Assembly: GCA_018402525.1 (NCBI GenBank)
Contig: JAGYIR010000011.1
Location: forward strand, 372,001-436,000
Origin: Crocinitomicaceae bacterium
GTDB lineage: Bacteria > Bacteroidota > Bacteroidia > Flavobacteriales_D > Crocinitomicaceae
Direction of reading: 5' to 3'
Length of the DNA stretch: 64,000 bases
Shown here one piece after another: positions 37,496 through 47,186 of this stretch. The notes under the pieces are model-generated. The model made no database searches. It was not told where the DNA came from and saw only the letters and a list, made by a program, of their open reading frames with translations. The translations under genes were made by a program, and so were the position numbers. The number at the start of each line of letters is the position of its first letter. Position 1 is the first letter of the stretch.

Positions 37496-39976
37496 ATGTC
37501 TGAAAGGAAAACGCTTTTTGTTGATGTTATTCTCCCAATTCCCATTCACAGGGAGTTTACTTACCGCGTTCCCTTTGAATTAAATGCTGAAGTTTTTGCA
37601 GGTGCACGGGTTGTTGTTCCATTTGGACGGGCCAAGTTAATTACGGGCATTATCACCTCCGTTCATGAAAATGTACCGGCTTACTCGACAAAATACATCG
37701 AACATTTATTGGATGAATTAGCGATCATCACTCCAATACAATACAACTTTTGGAAGTGGATTTCCAATTATTACATGGCTCCGATTGGGGATGTCATGAA
37801 TGCAGCACTACCCTCCAATTTTAAGTTGGCAAGTGAAACAAAAATTGTGCTTCACCCTGACTATTCAATCGATTTAAAGTTCCTTACAGAGCGAGAAGCA
37901 GATATTGTACATGCATTAGAAATTAGGGAAGTACTAGATTTAAAGGAGATTTCCGAATTGGTTGGAATCAAAACCATTCAACCAATTATTAAAAATCTAA
38001 TCGATAAAAAGGCAGTGCTCTCTTTGGAGGAACTAAGTGATAAATTCACTCCAAAAACTGCTACATTTATTCAACTCACAGATTCCTTTCGAATTGAAGA
38101 AAAACTGAATGAATTCATTCGATCAATTGAACATATTAAAAGTAAGGAAAAACAACTGGAGGCCTTGCTTATCATTTTACAACAGGGAAGTTACCAGGAT
38201 ACTTCGCTAGTGCCTGTCATCAGAAAAGATTTAATCGACAAAGGAGTTTCGCAATCTTCGTTGAACACGCTCGAAAAAAATGGTGTCATCGAACAGCGAA
38301 AATTAGAGATTACTCGCTTAAAACCTTTAACGGATGAGGACGCCCAATTTAAACCGCTTTCAACTGCCCAAAATGATGCGTTAAATGAAATCCATGAAGC
38401 ATTTAAGGAAAACAAAGTCGCATTGTTGCATGGCGTAACGGGTTCTGGTAAAACGGAGATTTATGTCCAGCTAATTCAAGAAAATCTAGACCTTGGGAAA
38501 CAAGTGTTGTTTCTACTTCCAGAAATCGCGTTAACAACACAACTCATTCAGCGATTATCAGCGTATTTTGGAGAACAGATTGGCGTATACCATTCTAAAT
38601 TCAACCAAAATGAACGTGTTGAAATATGGAACAACGTGCTCAATGACAATCCTAATCAATATAGAATTGTCCTAGGTGCTCGCTCCTCTATCTTTTTACC
38701 ATTTCAGGATTTGGGGCTTGTCATCGTAGATGAGGAACACGAATCGAGCTTCAAACAATACGATCCATCTCCACGCTACAACGCCCGTGATTGCGCCATC
38801 GTTTTAGCTGCAATGCACAAAGCGAACGTTGTACTGGGATCTGCAACACCATCCATTGAAAGTTTTTACAATGCGAAAACAGGTAAGTACAAATTGATTT
38901 CATTGACCGATCGCTTTGGTAGCGTTTTAATGCCTGAAATACAATGTGCTAATGTACGAAAGGAGCGAAAGCAAAAAAGTATGCAATCACATTTTTCAAC
39001 GTTCTTAGTGGATCATATGCGTGACGCACTTAACATTAATGAGCAAATTATTCTCTTTCAAAATAGAAGAGGCTACACACCACTTTGGATGTGCGAAATT
39101 TGTAACTGGACGCCAAAATGCAAGAACTGCGACGTTTCACTCACCTATCACAAACACACAAATAGTTTAAAGTGTCACTATTGCAGCTTCACAACGAATC
39201 CTGTCGGTAGTTGCGGTGCATGCGGTAGTAATCGCATTCAAATGCTTGGCTTCGGAACGGAGAAAATTGAGGATGAATTGGCAATCATGTTTCCTGACAA
39301 AGTCATAAAGCGTCTAGATTTGGATACCACACGCTCAAAAAATGCTTACGAAACAATTTTAACCGAGTTTGATGCAGGAAAGATTGATGTCTTAATTGGT
39401 ACCCAAATGGTGACCAAAGGATTGGATTTTAGCAACGTCAATTTAGTGGGAATTTTAGACGCGGATATGTTGCTAAATCGCGCAAACTTTAGAGCATTTG
39501 AACGTTCATTTCAGTTAATGACACAAGTCGCTGGTCGATCAGGAAGGCGAGAAAAACGTGGAAAAGTAATTATTCAAACAGGTGATCCTGACCACTGGGT
39601 AATAGAGAAAGTAATGAACCACGATTTTATCGGTTTTTATGAAAATGAGATCATCGAACGTGAAAACTATTTTTATCCGCCCTTCTTTAAAATCATTGAA
39701 ATCACCCTTAAACACAAGGATGAAAACACAGTGGTGAAGGGAGCAAGTGACTTAGCAGCTATGCTGAGAGATAGTTTTAAGGAGCGGGTTTTGGGTCCAG
39801 AATTTCCAGTGGTGAAGCGGATACACAATTTATTCCTAAAAAAAATCACGCTCAAAATAGAACGTGACGCTGCGGATAAAAAAGTAAAGGAACGCATTCA
39901 CCAAATTATTGATGAATTTTATAGCGTTCCTTCAAATAAGCCAATTCGTGTTGTTATAGACGTTGATCCCGCTTAA
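37496..39976 (+). CDS. priA: Primosomal replication restart helicase PriA
   Basis: An 826-residue 3'-5' superfamily 2 DNA helicase that restarts stalled replication forks. The N-terminal DNA-binding region (about 1-110; [19 protein letters not shown]) recognises the 3' end of the leading strand. Walker A is GVTGSGKT at 313-320, and motif II is DEEH at 412-415. The zinc-binding insert has four CxxC pairs (CEIC, CKNC, CHYC, CGAC). The helicase C-terminal lobe has [19 protein letters not shown] and [19 protein letters not shown]. The region between residues 130 and 280 is longer than in E. coli PriA, as is usual in this phylum. Its stop codon overlaps the stop of the convergent rpoD. Confidence 0.96.
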   Translation: MSERKTLFVDVILPIPIHREFTYRVPFELNAEVFAGARVVVPFGRAKLITGIITSVHENVPAYSTKYIEHLLDELAIITPIQYNFWKWISNYYMAPIGDVMNAALPSNFKLASETKIVLHPDYSIDLKFLTEREADIVHALEIREVLDLKEISELVGIKTIQPIIKNLIDKKAVLSLEELSDKFTPKTATFIQLTDSFRIEEKLNEFIRSIEHIKSKEKQLEALLIILQQGSYQDTSLVPVIRKDLIDKGVSQSSLNTLEKNGVIEQRKLEITRLKPLTDEDAQFKPLSTAQNDALNEIHEAFKENKVALLHGVTGSGKTEIYVQLIQENLDLGKQVLFLLPEIALTTQLIQRLSAYFGEQIGVYHSKFNQNERVEIWNNVLNDNPNQYRIVLGARSSIFLPFQDLGLVIVDEEHESSFKQYDPSPRYNARDCAIVLAAMHKANVVLGSATPSIESFYNAKTGKYKLISLTDRFGSVLMPEIQCANVRKERKQKSMQSHFSTFLVDHMRDALNINEQIILFQNRRGYTPLWMCEICNWTPKCKNCDVSLTYHKHTNSLKCHYCSFTTNPVGSCGACGSNRIQMLGFGTEKIEDELAIMFPDKVIKRLDLDTTRSKNAYETILTEFDAGKIDVLIGTQMVTKGLDFSNVNLVGILDADMLLNRANFRAFERSFQLMTQVAGRSGRREKRGKVIIQTGDPDHWVIEKVMNHDFIGFYENEIIERENYFYPPFFKIIEITLKHKDENTVVKGASDLAAMLRDSFKERVLGPEFPVVKRIHNLFLKKITLKIERDAADKKVKERIHQIIDEFYSVPSNKPIRVVIDVDPA

Positions 39977-40842
39977 CCTAGGTATGATTTTAGCATCCGG
40001 CTTCGGGAAGTGTGTTTTAACCTACGAATTGCTTTTTCTTTAATTTGTCGAACTCTTTCTCGTGTCAAGTCGAATTGTTCACCGATTTCTTCTAATGTCA
40101 TTGTTGTGCGCCCGTTTAAACCAAAGTATAGACGAACGACATCCCCTTCGCGACTTGTCAATGTAGACAGCGAGCGCTCAATTTCTTTTTGCAACGATTC
40201 GTACACCAATCCGTTTTCAGGCCCAGGTAATGAATCATTCGGCAATAAATCGTACATACTAGAGGATGACTCATCGCCTTCCATCAAAGGAGCATCCATA
40301 GAAACATGTCGGCTGTTATTTTGCAATGAAGTTCTCACCTCATTCACCGAAACATCCAAAAACTCCGCTAATTCATCCGCAGATGGCGGCCGCTCTAATT
40401 GCTGTTCCAATTCCGAAAACGCTCTATTTATTTTATTAATTGTTCCAATTTTATTCAACGGCAAACGCACAATTCTTGCTTGTTCAGCCAACGCTTGTAG
40501 AATTGATTGACGAATCCACCAAACGGCATACGATATAAATTTAAATCCACGACTTTCGTCAAATCGCTCTGCAGCCTTTATAAGTCCAAGGTTTCCTTCA
40601 TTTATTAAATCGGGTAAAGAAAGTCCTTGATTTTGGTATTGCTTGGAGACTGAAACGACAAATCGTAAATTTGCCTTCGTTAATCGATCTAACGCCTTTC
40701 GATCACCTGCCTTTATCCTTCTCGCTAACTCTACCTCTTCTTCCGCAGTAATCAGATCTACTCGTCCAATTTCCTGTAAATACTTATCAAGAGACGCTGT
40801 CTCCCGATTTGTAACTTGCTTGGTGATTTTTAACTGTCTCAT
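39973..40842 (-). CDS. rpoD: Primary sigma factor RpoD (SigA), short Bacteroidota form
   Basis: A 289-residue group 1 sigma-70 factor. Region 1.2 ([25 protein letters not shown] segment), region 2 with the -10-recognising AVWWIRQSI helix, region 3 ([10 protein letters not shown]), and region 4 with the helix-turn-helix [18 protein letters not shown] are all present. There is no acidic region 1.1, which is normal for the ~287-residue primary sigma of this phylum. It should recognise the TTG/TAnnTTTG promoters that occur across the window. The start is ATG at 40842, followed by [20 protein letters not shown]. The gene converges with priA and the two stop codons share TTAA. Confidence 0.95.
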   Translation of the reverse strand: MRQLKITKQVTNRETASLDKYLQEIGRVDLITAEEEVELARRIKAGDRKALDRLTKANLRFVVSVSKQYQNQGLSLPDLINEGNLGLIKAAERFDESRGFKFISYAVWWIRQSILQALAEQARIVRLPLNKIGTINKINRAFSELEQQLERPPSADELAEFLDVSVNEVRTSLQNNSRHVSMDAPLMEGDESSSSMYDLLPNDSLPGPENGLVYESLQKEIERSLSTLTSREGDVVRLYFGLNGRTTMTLEEIGEQFDLTRERVRQIKEKAIRRLKHTSRSRMLKSYLG

Positions 40843-41001
40843 ATAAAACTTTTTATATCCCTACTGCTATAATAACGCTTAAATATTTGTTTCGTTGGGT
40901 ATTTTTTTGTAAAAAACAATAATAAATGAACATTCGTCTACTCAACTGATTCGTTTCTTGCTTTTCAATGAATATTTAGCACTTTGTATCAATGCAATCC
41001 C

Positions 41002-41010
41002 TATTTTTGC
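41002..41010 (+). promoter_or_regulatory. -7 promoter box directly before the LMW-PTP gene
   Basis: TATTTTTGC matches TAnnTTTG exactly. Only three bases separate it from the ATG at 41014, so the transcript would have almost no leader. A TTTG at 40983-40986 gives a 15-base spacer. Confidence 0.45.
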
Positions 41011-41013
41011 TTT

Positions 41014-41475
41014 ATGAAAATACTAATGGTCTGTTTAGGAAATATTTGTCGCTCACCATTGGCAGATGGATTACTGAAAAGCAAGGTGGAGGAACTCGGT
41101 TTAGACGTTAAAGTCGATTCCGCAGGTACTTCAAATTATCACGTTGGACACTCACCTGATGCACGCATGAGAGCGACAGCACGCGAAAGAGGAATATCGA
41201 TTGATGAACTTGAGGCACGACAGTTCATCGTTCAGGATTTCGACGATTTTGAGTTGATCTATGCGATGGATCAGAGCAATTTTCAGAACATAATTGCACT
41301 AGCCCGAACTCCAGAAGATAAAGCCAAGGTGCATTTAATTCTAAACGAATCTCACCCGAATAAAAATCTCGAAGTTCCAGATCCTTACTTTGGAGGTGAT
41401 CAAGGATTTATAGAAGTATATGAATTATTGGATGAAGCAACAGATGCGATCATCAAAAATAGGCTCATGCAATGA
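41014..41475 (+). CDS. Low-molecular-weight protein-tyrosine phosphatase
   Basis: About 153 residues. ATG at 41014 (MKILMVCLGNICRSP) puts the P-loop C-x5-R-S at the N terminus, as in the family: nucleophile Cys7 and Arg13. The general acid lies in VPDPYFGG near the C terminus (about 125). The upstream TTG frame extension is not needed. Such enzymes remove phosphate from tyrosine, and sometimes arginine, of cytoplasmic proteins; in bacteria they often counteract BY-kinases in capsule or polysaccharide control. No kinase or polysaccharide gene is nearby. Its stop overlaps the next start by four bases (ATGA), so it is co-translated with the methylase. Confidence 0.93.
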   Translation: MKILMVCLGNICRSPLADGLLKSKVEELGLDVKVDSAGTSNYHVGHSPDARMRATARERGISIDELEARQFIVQDFDDFELIYAMDQSNFQNIIALARTPEDKAKVHLILNESHPNKNLEVPDPYFGGDQGFIEVYELLDEATDAIIKNRLMQ

Positions 41476-42185
41476 CAAAAGGAAAAATTTGGCTCATTCC
41501 AACAACCCTTGGAGGAGAATCAACTACGGATATTATACCAGAAGATGTGCGTTCATGGGTCATAGGACTTCGTGCATTTATCGTTGAAGACATAAAATCG
41601 GCGAGACGGTTCCTGCGTAAATTGGATCGTACTTTCCCCATTGATGAATCTACTTTTTTTGTGCTGAATAAAAAGACAATTCCAAGCGACTTAATGAGCT
41701 TTATTCAACCTGCACTAAAGGGACAAGATATTGGAGTAATGTCCGAAGCTGGTTGCCCTGGTGTTGCCGATCCTGGCGCTGCAATTGTCGCCTTAGCACA
41801 TCAGCATGAAATTCGCGTTCAACCCTTGGTCGGACCGTCCTCTATCCTATTGACATTGATGGGAAGTGGTTTTTCGGGACAAGAATTTACCTTTCATGGT
41901 TATTTACCAAAGGACAGAAAAGATCGCATTTATGCACTGAAGAATTTTGAAGCAGACAATCGTCGCTCTGGAGCAACGCATTTGTTTATGGATACACCCT
42001 TTCGGAATATGAATGTATTGGACGACATGTTGAACGAACTGGCCGATACTACGATGTTGTGTATCGCATCAAGCATTACACTTCCACAAGAAGATATCCG
42101 AACGATGTCCGTAAAAGAATGGAGAGAAAAAGCCTATGATCTAGGGAAAAAACCTACCATGTTTGCGATTGGGAAGTTGCAGTAA
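41472..42185 (+). CDS. Tetrapyrrole-methylase-fold SAM methyltransferase (RsmI-like)
   Basis: A 237-residue cytoplasmic protein of the SAM-dependent methyltransferase superfamily that contains RsmI (16S rRNA C1402 2'-O) and CbiF-type enzymes. The core motifs are MSEAGCPGVADPGAAIVALA (about 93-112), VGPSSILLTLMGSGF (about 120-134), and the GYLPKDRKDRIYALKN and FMDTPFRNMNVLDDML segments. It is shorter than E. coli RsmI (286 residues) and begins with IWLIPTTLGG in place of the usual VATPIGNL glycine loop. It therefore belongs to the RsmI-like side branch, and its target is unknown. The overlap with the LMW-PTP gene suggests coordinated production only. Confidence 0.8.
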   Translation: MTKGKIWLIPTTLGGESTTDIIPEDVRSWVIGLRAFIVEDIKSARRFLRKLDRTFPIDESTFFVLNKKTIPSDLMSFIQPALKGQDIGVMSEAGCPGVADPGAAIVALAHQHEIRVQPLVGPSSILLTLMGSGFSGQEFTFHGYLPKDRKDRIYALKNFEADNRRSGATHLFMDTPFRNMNVLDDMLNELADTTMLCIASSITLPQEDIRTMSVKEWREKAYDLGKKPTMFAIGKLQ

Positions 42186-42188
42186 AGA

Positions 42189-42968
42189 TTACTTCATTCC
42201 TCTTCGCTGCTTAATCGCATCGTAAGCTTCTTGAATTTTCTGGAATTTTTCTTTGGCGCCTTTTTGGTACTCATCGCCCATTTGCGCTACTTTGTCAGGG
42301 TGAAATTTGATCGCCATTTTTCGATATGCCTTTTTTACCTCCTCGTCGGTGGCACTGGGTTCAATTCCAAGTACTTTGTAGTCTGAATCAACATTGCGGT
42401 AAAACATGTTCTTTACGCTCTCAAAATCGACCTGAGAGATGCCCATCATAGATGCTATTTGCTGTATTACATTGATTTCACTGGTGGATACATCCCCATC
42501 TGCTTTTGCAATTCCAAATAGATAATGCAAGAGCTGTACACGCACTTCTGGTTGCATGCGCGTTCGAATATCCTGACAGATTTTTTGAAGCGGAATTTCA
42601 CCAGAGTCCAAAAAATGCTTGAGCGTTTGTAAATGCTGCGTCGAATACTGATTTCCGAACTGCTGAGCTAGAAAAGACTTTACATAGTTTAGTTCTGCCT
42701 TTAATACCTTTCCATCGGCACGCATAACAGACGCAGAAAGCGCCATGAGCATTGTAGGAACATCACTTGTTGTGGATCGCTGCTGATAATATTGAAATAG
42801 GTCTTCGGGACTAAACTTCCTTCCCTCACTTTGTGCTTGTTTTTTCGCGCGCCCCACCACTCCAACGTAGTTGTCAATAAATGAACCGATAAAAAACCCG
42901 AAGATCGCACCCAAAAATTTTCTGCCAAAAACAAAAAATCCAACAAAAGCCAATATCCACTTAAACAC
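42189..42968 (-). CDS. DjlA-like membrane co-chaperone (TerB + DnaJ domains)
   Basis: A 259-residue protein with the DjlA plan. An N-terminal glycine-rich membrane segment (WILAFVGFFVFGRKFLGAIFG region, 4-30) is followed by a TerB-like helical domain (about 65-175) and a C-terminal J domain (about 190-255). The J domain carries the HPD motif in KFHPDKVAQMG and should stimulate a DnaK-type Hsp70. The start codon is GTG at 42968. It reaches its stop three bases from the convergent methylase gene. It lies 64 bases from the htpG stop on the same strand, so two chaperone genes are neighbours, separated by a weak terminator. Confidence 0.88.
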   Translation of the reverse strand: MFKWILAFVGFFVFGRKFLGAIFGFFIGSFIDNYVGVVGRAKKQAQSEGRKFSPEDLFQYYQQRSTTSDVPTMLMALSASVMRADGKVLKAELNYVKSFLAQQFGNQYSTQHLQTLKHFLDSGEIPLQKICQDIRTRMQPEVRVQLLHYLFGIAKADGDVSTSEINVIQQIASMMGISQVDFESVKNMFYRNVDSDYKVLGIEPSATDEEVKKAYRKMAIKFHPDKVAQMGDEYQKGAKEKFQKIQEAYDAIKQRRGMK

Positions 42969-42985
42969 GCGCTATTCTTTAATTT

Positions 42986-43015
42986 AAAAGCGTTGCTGGC
43001 CGTTCACCAACAACG
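42986..43015 (-). terminator. Weak terminator after htpG
   Basis: A 9-bp stem with one G-U pair (43007-43015 with 42991-42999, minus strand) and a seven-base loop is followed by a short T run. It lies 18 bases past the htpG stop. Confidence 0.5.
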
Positions 43016-43032
43016 TTTAGTTATTCTAATTC

Positions 43033-44922
43033 TTATACTAATTCGATGCTTCGCTCAATGAACTTATTCAGTTCTTCGCCTTTAAGCAATCCTTGTGAAA
43101 GCAACGCAATGTCCGTCAATTGTTTAACTTTCTGTTCTTTCGATTTCTTCGATTTCTCTTTCAAAATCGCTTCAATTTTAGGATGATTTCCATTAACCAT
43201 TAGATTATGCATATCTGGAAAAGCACCCATGAAGCCACCGCCGCCCATTTTCTGTTGCTCCATCATTCGACGGATAAACTCTGGTTGGGTTATGATAATC
43301 GGTGCATCATCCGAACTCATACTTTCAAATTGAACCGTAAATTTATCCTTATTTATAGCTCCCTCGAACAAGGGTTTCAATTTTTCTTCATCTTCTTTCG
43401 ATAATTTGGAAGGAATTTCTTCGTCTTTTTGAATCAATTTATCCAAGGTATCTGCATCAACACGTGCGAATGAGATGTTCTCATACGATTGTTCCATTTT
43501 AGCTATCCAGTGCGGTGCCAACGGTCCATCCAATTCCAATACTTCGTATCCACGCCCTTTTGCCTTCTGAACAAAGCCAAATTGCTCTTCGACATTGTTC
43601 GTGTAAAGCATGACCACTTTCTCATTTTTATCGGTCTGAAGCGTCGCAACTTTTTCTTTAAATTCTTCGATAGAATAAAAAGCTCCCTCCGTGTTCTTCA
43701 CTAAAGCAAAACTTTTCGCTTTATCTGCAAATTTATCATCAGACAAAGTTCCATACTGAACAAACAGTTGTAAATCACCCCATTTCGATTCAAAATCAGC
43801 GCGGTCCTTTTTAAACATCTCCGCTAATTTATCCGCTACTTTTTTAGTGATGTGCGCAGAAATCTTCTTCACATTCCCATCGCTTTGTAAATAAGAACGT
43901 GAAACGTTCAATGGAATATCTGGCGAGTCAATCACACCGTGTAACAATGTCAAAAATTCAGGAACGATTTCCTCAACGCTATCCGTGATAAAAACTTGGT
44001 TCGAATACAAGTTAATTTTGTTACGTTGAACCTCAATATTCTCCTTAATTCGTGGGAAATAAAGAATCCCTGTCAAGTTGAATGGATAATCAACATTCAA
44101 ATGGATATGAAACAAAGGTGATTCAAACGTGGTTGGGTAGAGTTCTCTATAGAAACTATTGTAATCCTCATTAGTTAAATCAATTGGAGCTTTTGTCCAC
44201 GCTGGTTCCACATTATTCACTTGGTTTGGAACATCAACAGAAACCCGTTTTACCTTTCCGTTCTCGTCTTTTTCTCCCGCTGGATCGTCAACATACTCCG
44301 TTTTAGTTCCAAATTCAACTGGGATTGGTAAGAATTTACAGTATTTATCAAGGATCCCTTGAATTCTTCCTTTTTCTAAAAACTCCTTAGATTCTTCATT
44401 AATAAACAAAACGATATCAGTCCCTCGGTCAGTCTTTTCTATGTCAGTAATCGTGTATTCAGGTGAACCGTTACTTTCCCATTGAACAGCTTGCGCTCCT
44501 TTTTCACGTGAAAGTGTACGAATTTGCACCTTTTCAGCCACCATGAATGCCGAGTAGAACCCCAATCCAAAGTGACCGATAATCTGCTCTGCTCCTTCCT
44601 TTCCTTTGTATTTTTGAACAAATTCTTCTGCACCTGAAAATGCGATTTGATTGATGTATTTGTCGATTTCATCAGACGTCATCCCAATCCCTCGATCGCG
44701 AATGGTTAGCGTTTTTTCCTCCTTATTCAAAATCACTTCCACTTTCAAATCTCCTACCTCACCCTTAAACTCTCCATTTGAAGCGAAAAATTTTAATTTT
44801 TGAGATGCATCAACTGCGTTTGACACCAATTCGCGTAAGAAAATCTCATGATCAGAATACAAGAATTTCTTAATGATTGGAAAAATATTCTCCGTTTGAA
44901 CATTAATTTGACCTGTTTTCAT
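43033..44922 (-). CDS. htpG: Molecular chaperone HtpG (Hsp90)
   Basis: A 629-residue bacterial Hsp90. The N-terminal GHKL ATPase domain shows the N box FLRELVSNAVDASQKLKFFA, DRGIGMTSDEIDKYI and GHFGLGFYSAFMVAEKV. The middle domain contains the catalytic Arg region (NVSRSYLQSDGNVK), and the C-terminal dimer domain ends in RSIELV. An insertion around residues 215-245 (YVDDPAGEKDENGKVK) lies between N-terminal and middle domains; a short charged linker of this type is common in Bacteroidota. It works in protein folding under stress in the cytoplasm. I see no CIRCE or other clear heat-shock operator, only an imperfect palindrome about 30 bases upstream. The 139-base gap to the next gene is divergent. 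Confidence 0.97.
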   Translation of the reverse strand: MKTGQINVQTENIFPIIKKFLYSDHEIFLRELVSNAVDASQKLKFFASNGEFKGEVGDLKVEVILNKEEKTLTIRDRGIGMTSDEIDKYINQIAFSGAEEFVQKYKGKEGAEQIIGHFGLGFYSAFMVAEKVQIRTLSREKGAQAVQWESNGSPEYTITDIEKTDRGTDIVLFINEESKEFLEKGRIQGILDKYCKFLPIPVEFGTKTEYVDDPAGEKDENGKVKRVSVDVPNQVNNVEPAWTKAPIDLTNEDYNSFYRELYPTTFESPLFHIHLNVDYPFNLTGILYFPRIKENIEVQRNKINLYSNQVFITDSVEEIVPEFLTLLHGVIDSPDIPLNVSRSYLQSDGNVKKISAHITKKVADKLAEMFKKDRADFESKWGDLQLFVQYGTLSDDKFADKAKSFALVKNTEGAFYSIEEFKEKVATLQTDKNEKVVMLYTNNVEEQFGFVQKAKGRGYEVLELDGPLAPHWIAKMEQSYENISFARVDADTLDKLIQKDEEIPSKLSKEDEEKLKPLFEGAINKDKFTVQFESMSSDDAPIIITQPEFIRRMMEQQKMGGGGFMGAFPDMHNLMVNGNHPKIEAILKEKSKKSKEQKVKQLTDIALLSQGLLKGEELNKFIERSIELV

Positions 44923-45061
44923 TCTTTTAATATTTTAATTTTTACAACACGGCATGAGGTCAATGATTATGCCATCCCGTTTTTCGTGACAAAGTGGCGT
45001 AGATTTTAGACAATCTGACACAGAATAATCGATTATTTCTATTTTAGCAAAAAAATACTGC

Positions 45062-46534
45062 GTGCTCATTTACATTGGTTGTTTATTTCTGGTTTTCCTT
45101 CTTGCCTTTCGGTACTGGAAATTACTCAATACTAGCTTCTTAAACGCATGGTTACTTCCCATTGCCTTTTCAGTCAAGGTTGTCGTTGGTTTCTATTTCC
45201 TTTACGTTTATAGTGAAATTTATGGTAATGGCGCACTAAGTGCCGATGCTGGTGCATTTATGTCAGAGAGTAAAATTCTCAACCATGTTTTTTACACCAA
45301 CCCAGGAGATTATTTCAAGCTACTTTTTGGTTATGGTAATCAAACAGAATTGATTGCACACTACTTAACTGAAACACATCATTGGGATGCTGGTGAGCAG
45401 TCTATCATTAATGATAACAGGAATATAATGAGGATACACAGCATCATTCATTTTATTAGCTTTAACAATCCAGCAATTCACCTGTTTTTCATGTGTTTTG
45501 TGTCAACTGTTGCATTGAAACAATTATTCTTGGGTGTTTTCAAGCGCACTACACTTTCTCCAACATTACTCTTCTTTATTATTCTTTTTGTTCCAAGTCT
45601 TCTTTTCTGGACCGCGGGAATACTGAAAGAACCGTTCATGTTTCTCGGAATTGCACTGTTTGTCCGTGGATTACTGGGAGGGGAATTCGCAAAGCTTCGA
45701 TTGATATTCGTAACTCTCGGTATACTTCTATTACTTGCTTTTAAACCCTACGTTTTATTAGCATTGATACCTGCTTTACTTTTTTATGCGCTCTTCAGCG
45801 TTCTGCCGAAGTTGAAAATTCTAGGAGCGAGTGCAATTCTTATTGGGTTTGTATTCGCAGGAATTTTGATCTTCCCTCACGAAACAGATAATGCCGTTCA
45901 TTTGCTTTCCAGAAAACAGTTTGATTTTAAAAATGTCGGTAAAGGAGGTGTTCATGCCTATGCGGACACTTGCTTCTATTTCTTTGCTCCAGAACAAATA
46001 AATGAATTGACCTTCGATGGTGATTCTGTATCAATTTCGAAACCTACAGACGCAATGATTTTGGAACATGGGTCGTTGAAAGAACCTGTGCCTGTGCGAC
46101 TTTTGCCGACAGGTGAAAAATGGTTTGTCTTTTTTAAGAATGGTAAAAGTGACGGTTATATTGAAGTGACTTTAATAAATAATTCATTTTCTCAGTTGCT
46201 AAAAAATATTCCCGAAGCACTCTGCAATGTTTTACTTCGTCCATTTTTCACAGATCCAGGAAGTTGGTTAAAGTATCCGGCCATTGTTGAACTCCTCCTA
46301 TTGTACCTATTTATCATTTATGCCTTCTTTCGACGGAAAAAATTAACATCCAATGAAGTTGGACTAATCATTGCTACGGTAATTTTCATTATTGTACTCT
46401 CGTTGATTATAGGTTGGGTAACGCCGGTACTAGGAGCAATTGTTCGTTACCGGATCCCCATTTTGATTGCCCTGTTATTGATTGCAGTATTTACCGTTGA
46501 TTTTCAAAGAGTTAAAAAAAAGTCGTCCCGCTGA
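45062..46534 (+). CDS. Polytopic inner-membrane protein of unknown function
   Basis: A 490-residue membrane protein; the start GTG at 45062 is the first in frame and leads straight into a hydrophobic segment. By eye there are about 9-11 membrane spans: several before residue 300, one break of about 110 polar residues (about 285-395, probably outside the membrane), then three or four more. The short conserved-looking polar stretches are SADAGAFMSESKILNH, HHWDAGEQSII and PSLLFWTAGILKEPFM. The plan (many spans, a large loop, Lys/Glu after a WTAG motif) recalls O-antigen polymerases and GT39-like or GT-C membrane glycosyltransferases, but I cannot assign it. No partner gene adjoins it. The C terminus is basic. 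Confidence 0.6.
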   Translation: MLIYIGCLFLVFLLAFRYWKLLNTSFLNAWLLPIAFSVKVVVGFYFLYVYSEIYGNGALSADAGAFMSESKILNHVFYTNPGDYFKLLFGYGNQTELIAHYLTETHHWDAGEQSIINDNRNIMRIHSIIHFISFNNPAIHLFFMCFVSTVALKQLFLGVFKRTTLSPTLLFFIILFVPSLLFWTAGILKEPFMFLGIALFVRGLLGGEFAKLRLIFVTLGILLLLAFKPYVLLALIPALLFYALFSVLPKLKILGASAILIGFVFAGILIFPHETDNAVHLLSRKQFDFKNVGKGGVHAYADTCFYFFAPEQINELTFDGDSVSISKPTDAMILEHGSLKEPVPVRLLPTGEKWFVFFKNGKSDGYIEVTLINNSFSQLLKNIPEALCNVLLRPFFTDPGSWLKYPAIVELLLLYLFIIYAFFRRKKLTSNEVGLIIATVIFIIVLSLIIGWVTPVLGAIVRYRIPILIALLLIAVFTVDFQRVKKKSSR

Positions 46535-46595
46535 TTTTTCATTTGGCACATAATTTGGTTTTCAAGGTTAGTATTAACCAATTAAATTATGTGTT

Positions 46596-47130
46596 ATGAA
46601 AAAGTCAGTACTTATTATCGCCGCATTCTTATTTTTCAAATTTTTATTTTGTGAATGCTCAAAATTATTCGACAACATGTCATGCTTCGAATCAAGGGCA
46701 TCATTCATACCACAAAAAAAAGAAGGTAAATTATCACGGTTCTTATTATAACCATCATTCACAGCCAGCTTATGCCTGTTGCGCAGTGGTTCACCAACCC
46801 GTGCATTATCCTTCGCATCACCCTGGCCACAACATGCATAGGTATATCAGTGACAGTCAAATGCACTCAATAATATACGCAATCAATGAAGAATCTTTCT
46901 CTAGCAGTAAGATGAACATTGCAAAGCAAGCTACTCGAAATCGTTTGATTAGTTCTTCGCAAGTCGCTCAGATTGCGGGTTTGTTCAGCTTTGAAAGTGA
47001 TCGTTTGGCATTTGCAAAATATGCGTACAACTTTACTTACGACAAGAACAATTATTACCTGGTTAATTCAGTATTCAGTTTTAATAGTTCTAAAAATGAG
47101 TTAAACCAATATATCATGCAAAAATTTTAG
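46596..47130 (+). pseudogene. His-rich exported DUF4476 protein, one-base frameshift in the signal peptide
   Basis: The gene most likely starts at ATG 46596 (MKKSVLIIAAFLFF), but a T4 run at 46647-46650 has one base too many. Dropping one T joins this perfect signal peptide to the frame that holds the protein (VNAQNYSTTCHASNQGHH). Without repair only a GTG at 46651 could start it, and export would fail. Repaired length is about 177 residues. The N-terminal half is packed with His, Tyr and Lys (HHSYHKKKKVNYHGSYYNHH) plus a Cys pair, which suggests metal binding. The C-terminal ~90 residues match DUF4476, a Bacteroidota domain of unknown role. Single-gene unit with a terminator behind it. Confidence 0.78.
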
Positions 47131-47150
47131 ACCAAATTGATCATTAAATC

Positions 47151-47186
47151 AAAAGCATTTGCCGGATTAGGTGAATGCTTTTTTTT
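47151..47186. terminator. Terminator after the DUF4476 gene, shared with bioF end
   Basis: A 9-bp stem (47151-47159 with 47174-47182) and a 14-base loop with a T run to 47186. It is positioned for the plus-strand DUF4476 gene and overlaps the bioF stop codon; the A run on the other side could also serve bioF. Confidence 0.7.

Noticed and set aside
40010-40510. 166-codon frame antisense to rpoD
   Set aside because: Mirror of strongly conserved sigma-factor coding sequence; the real gene explains the codon pattern.
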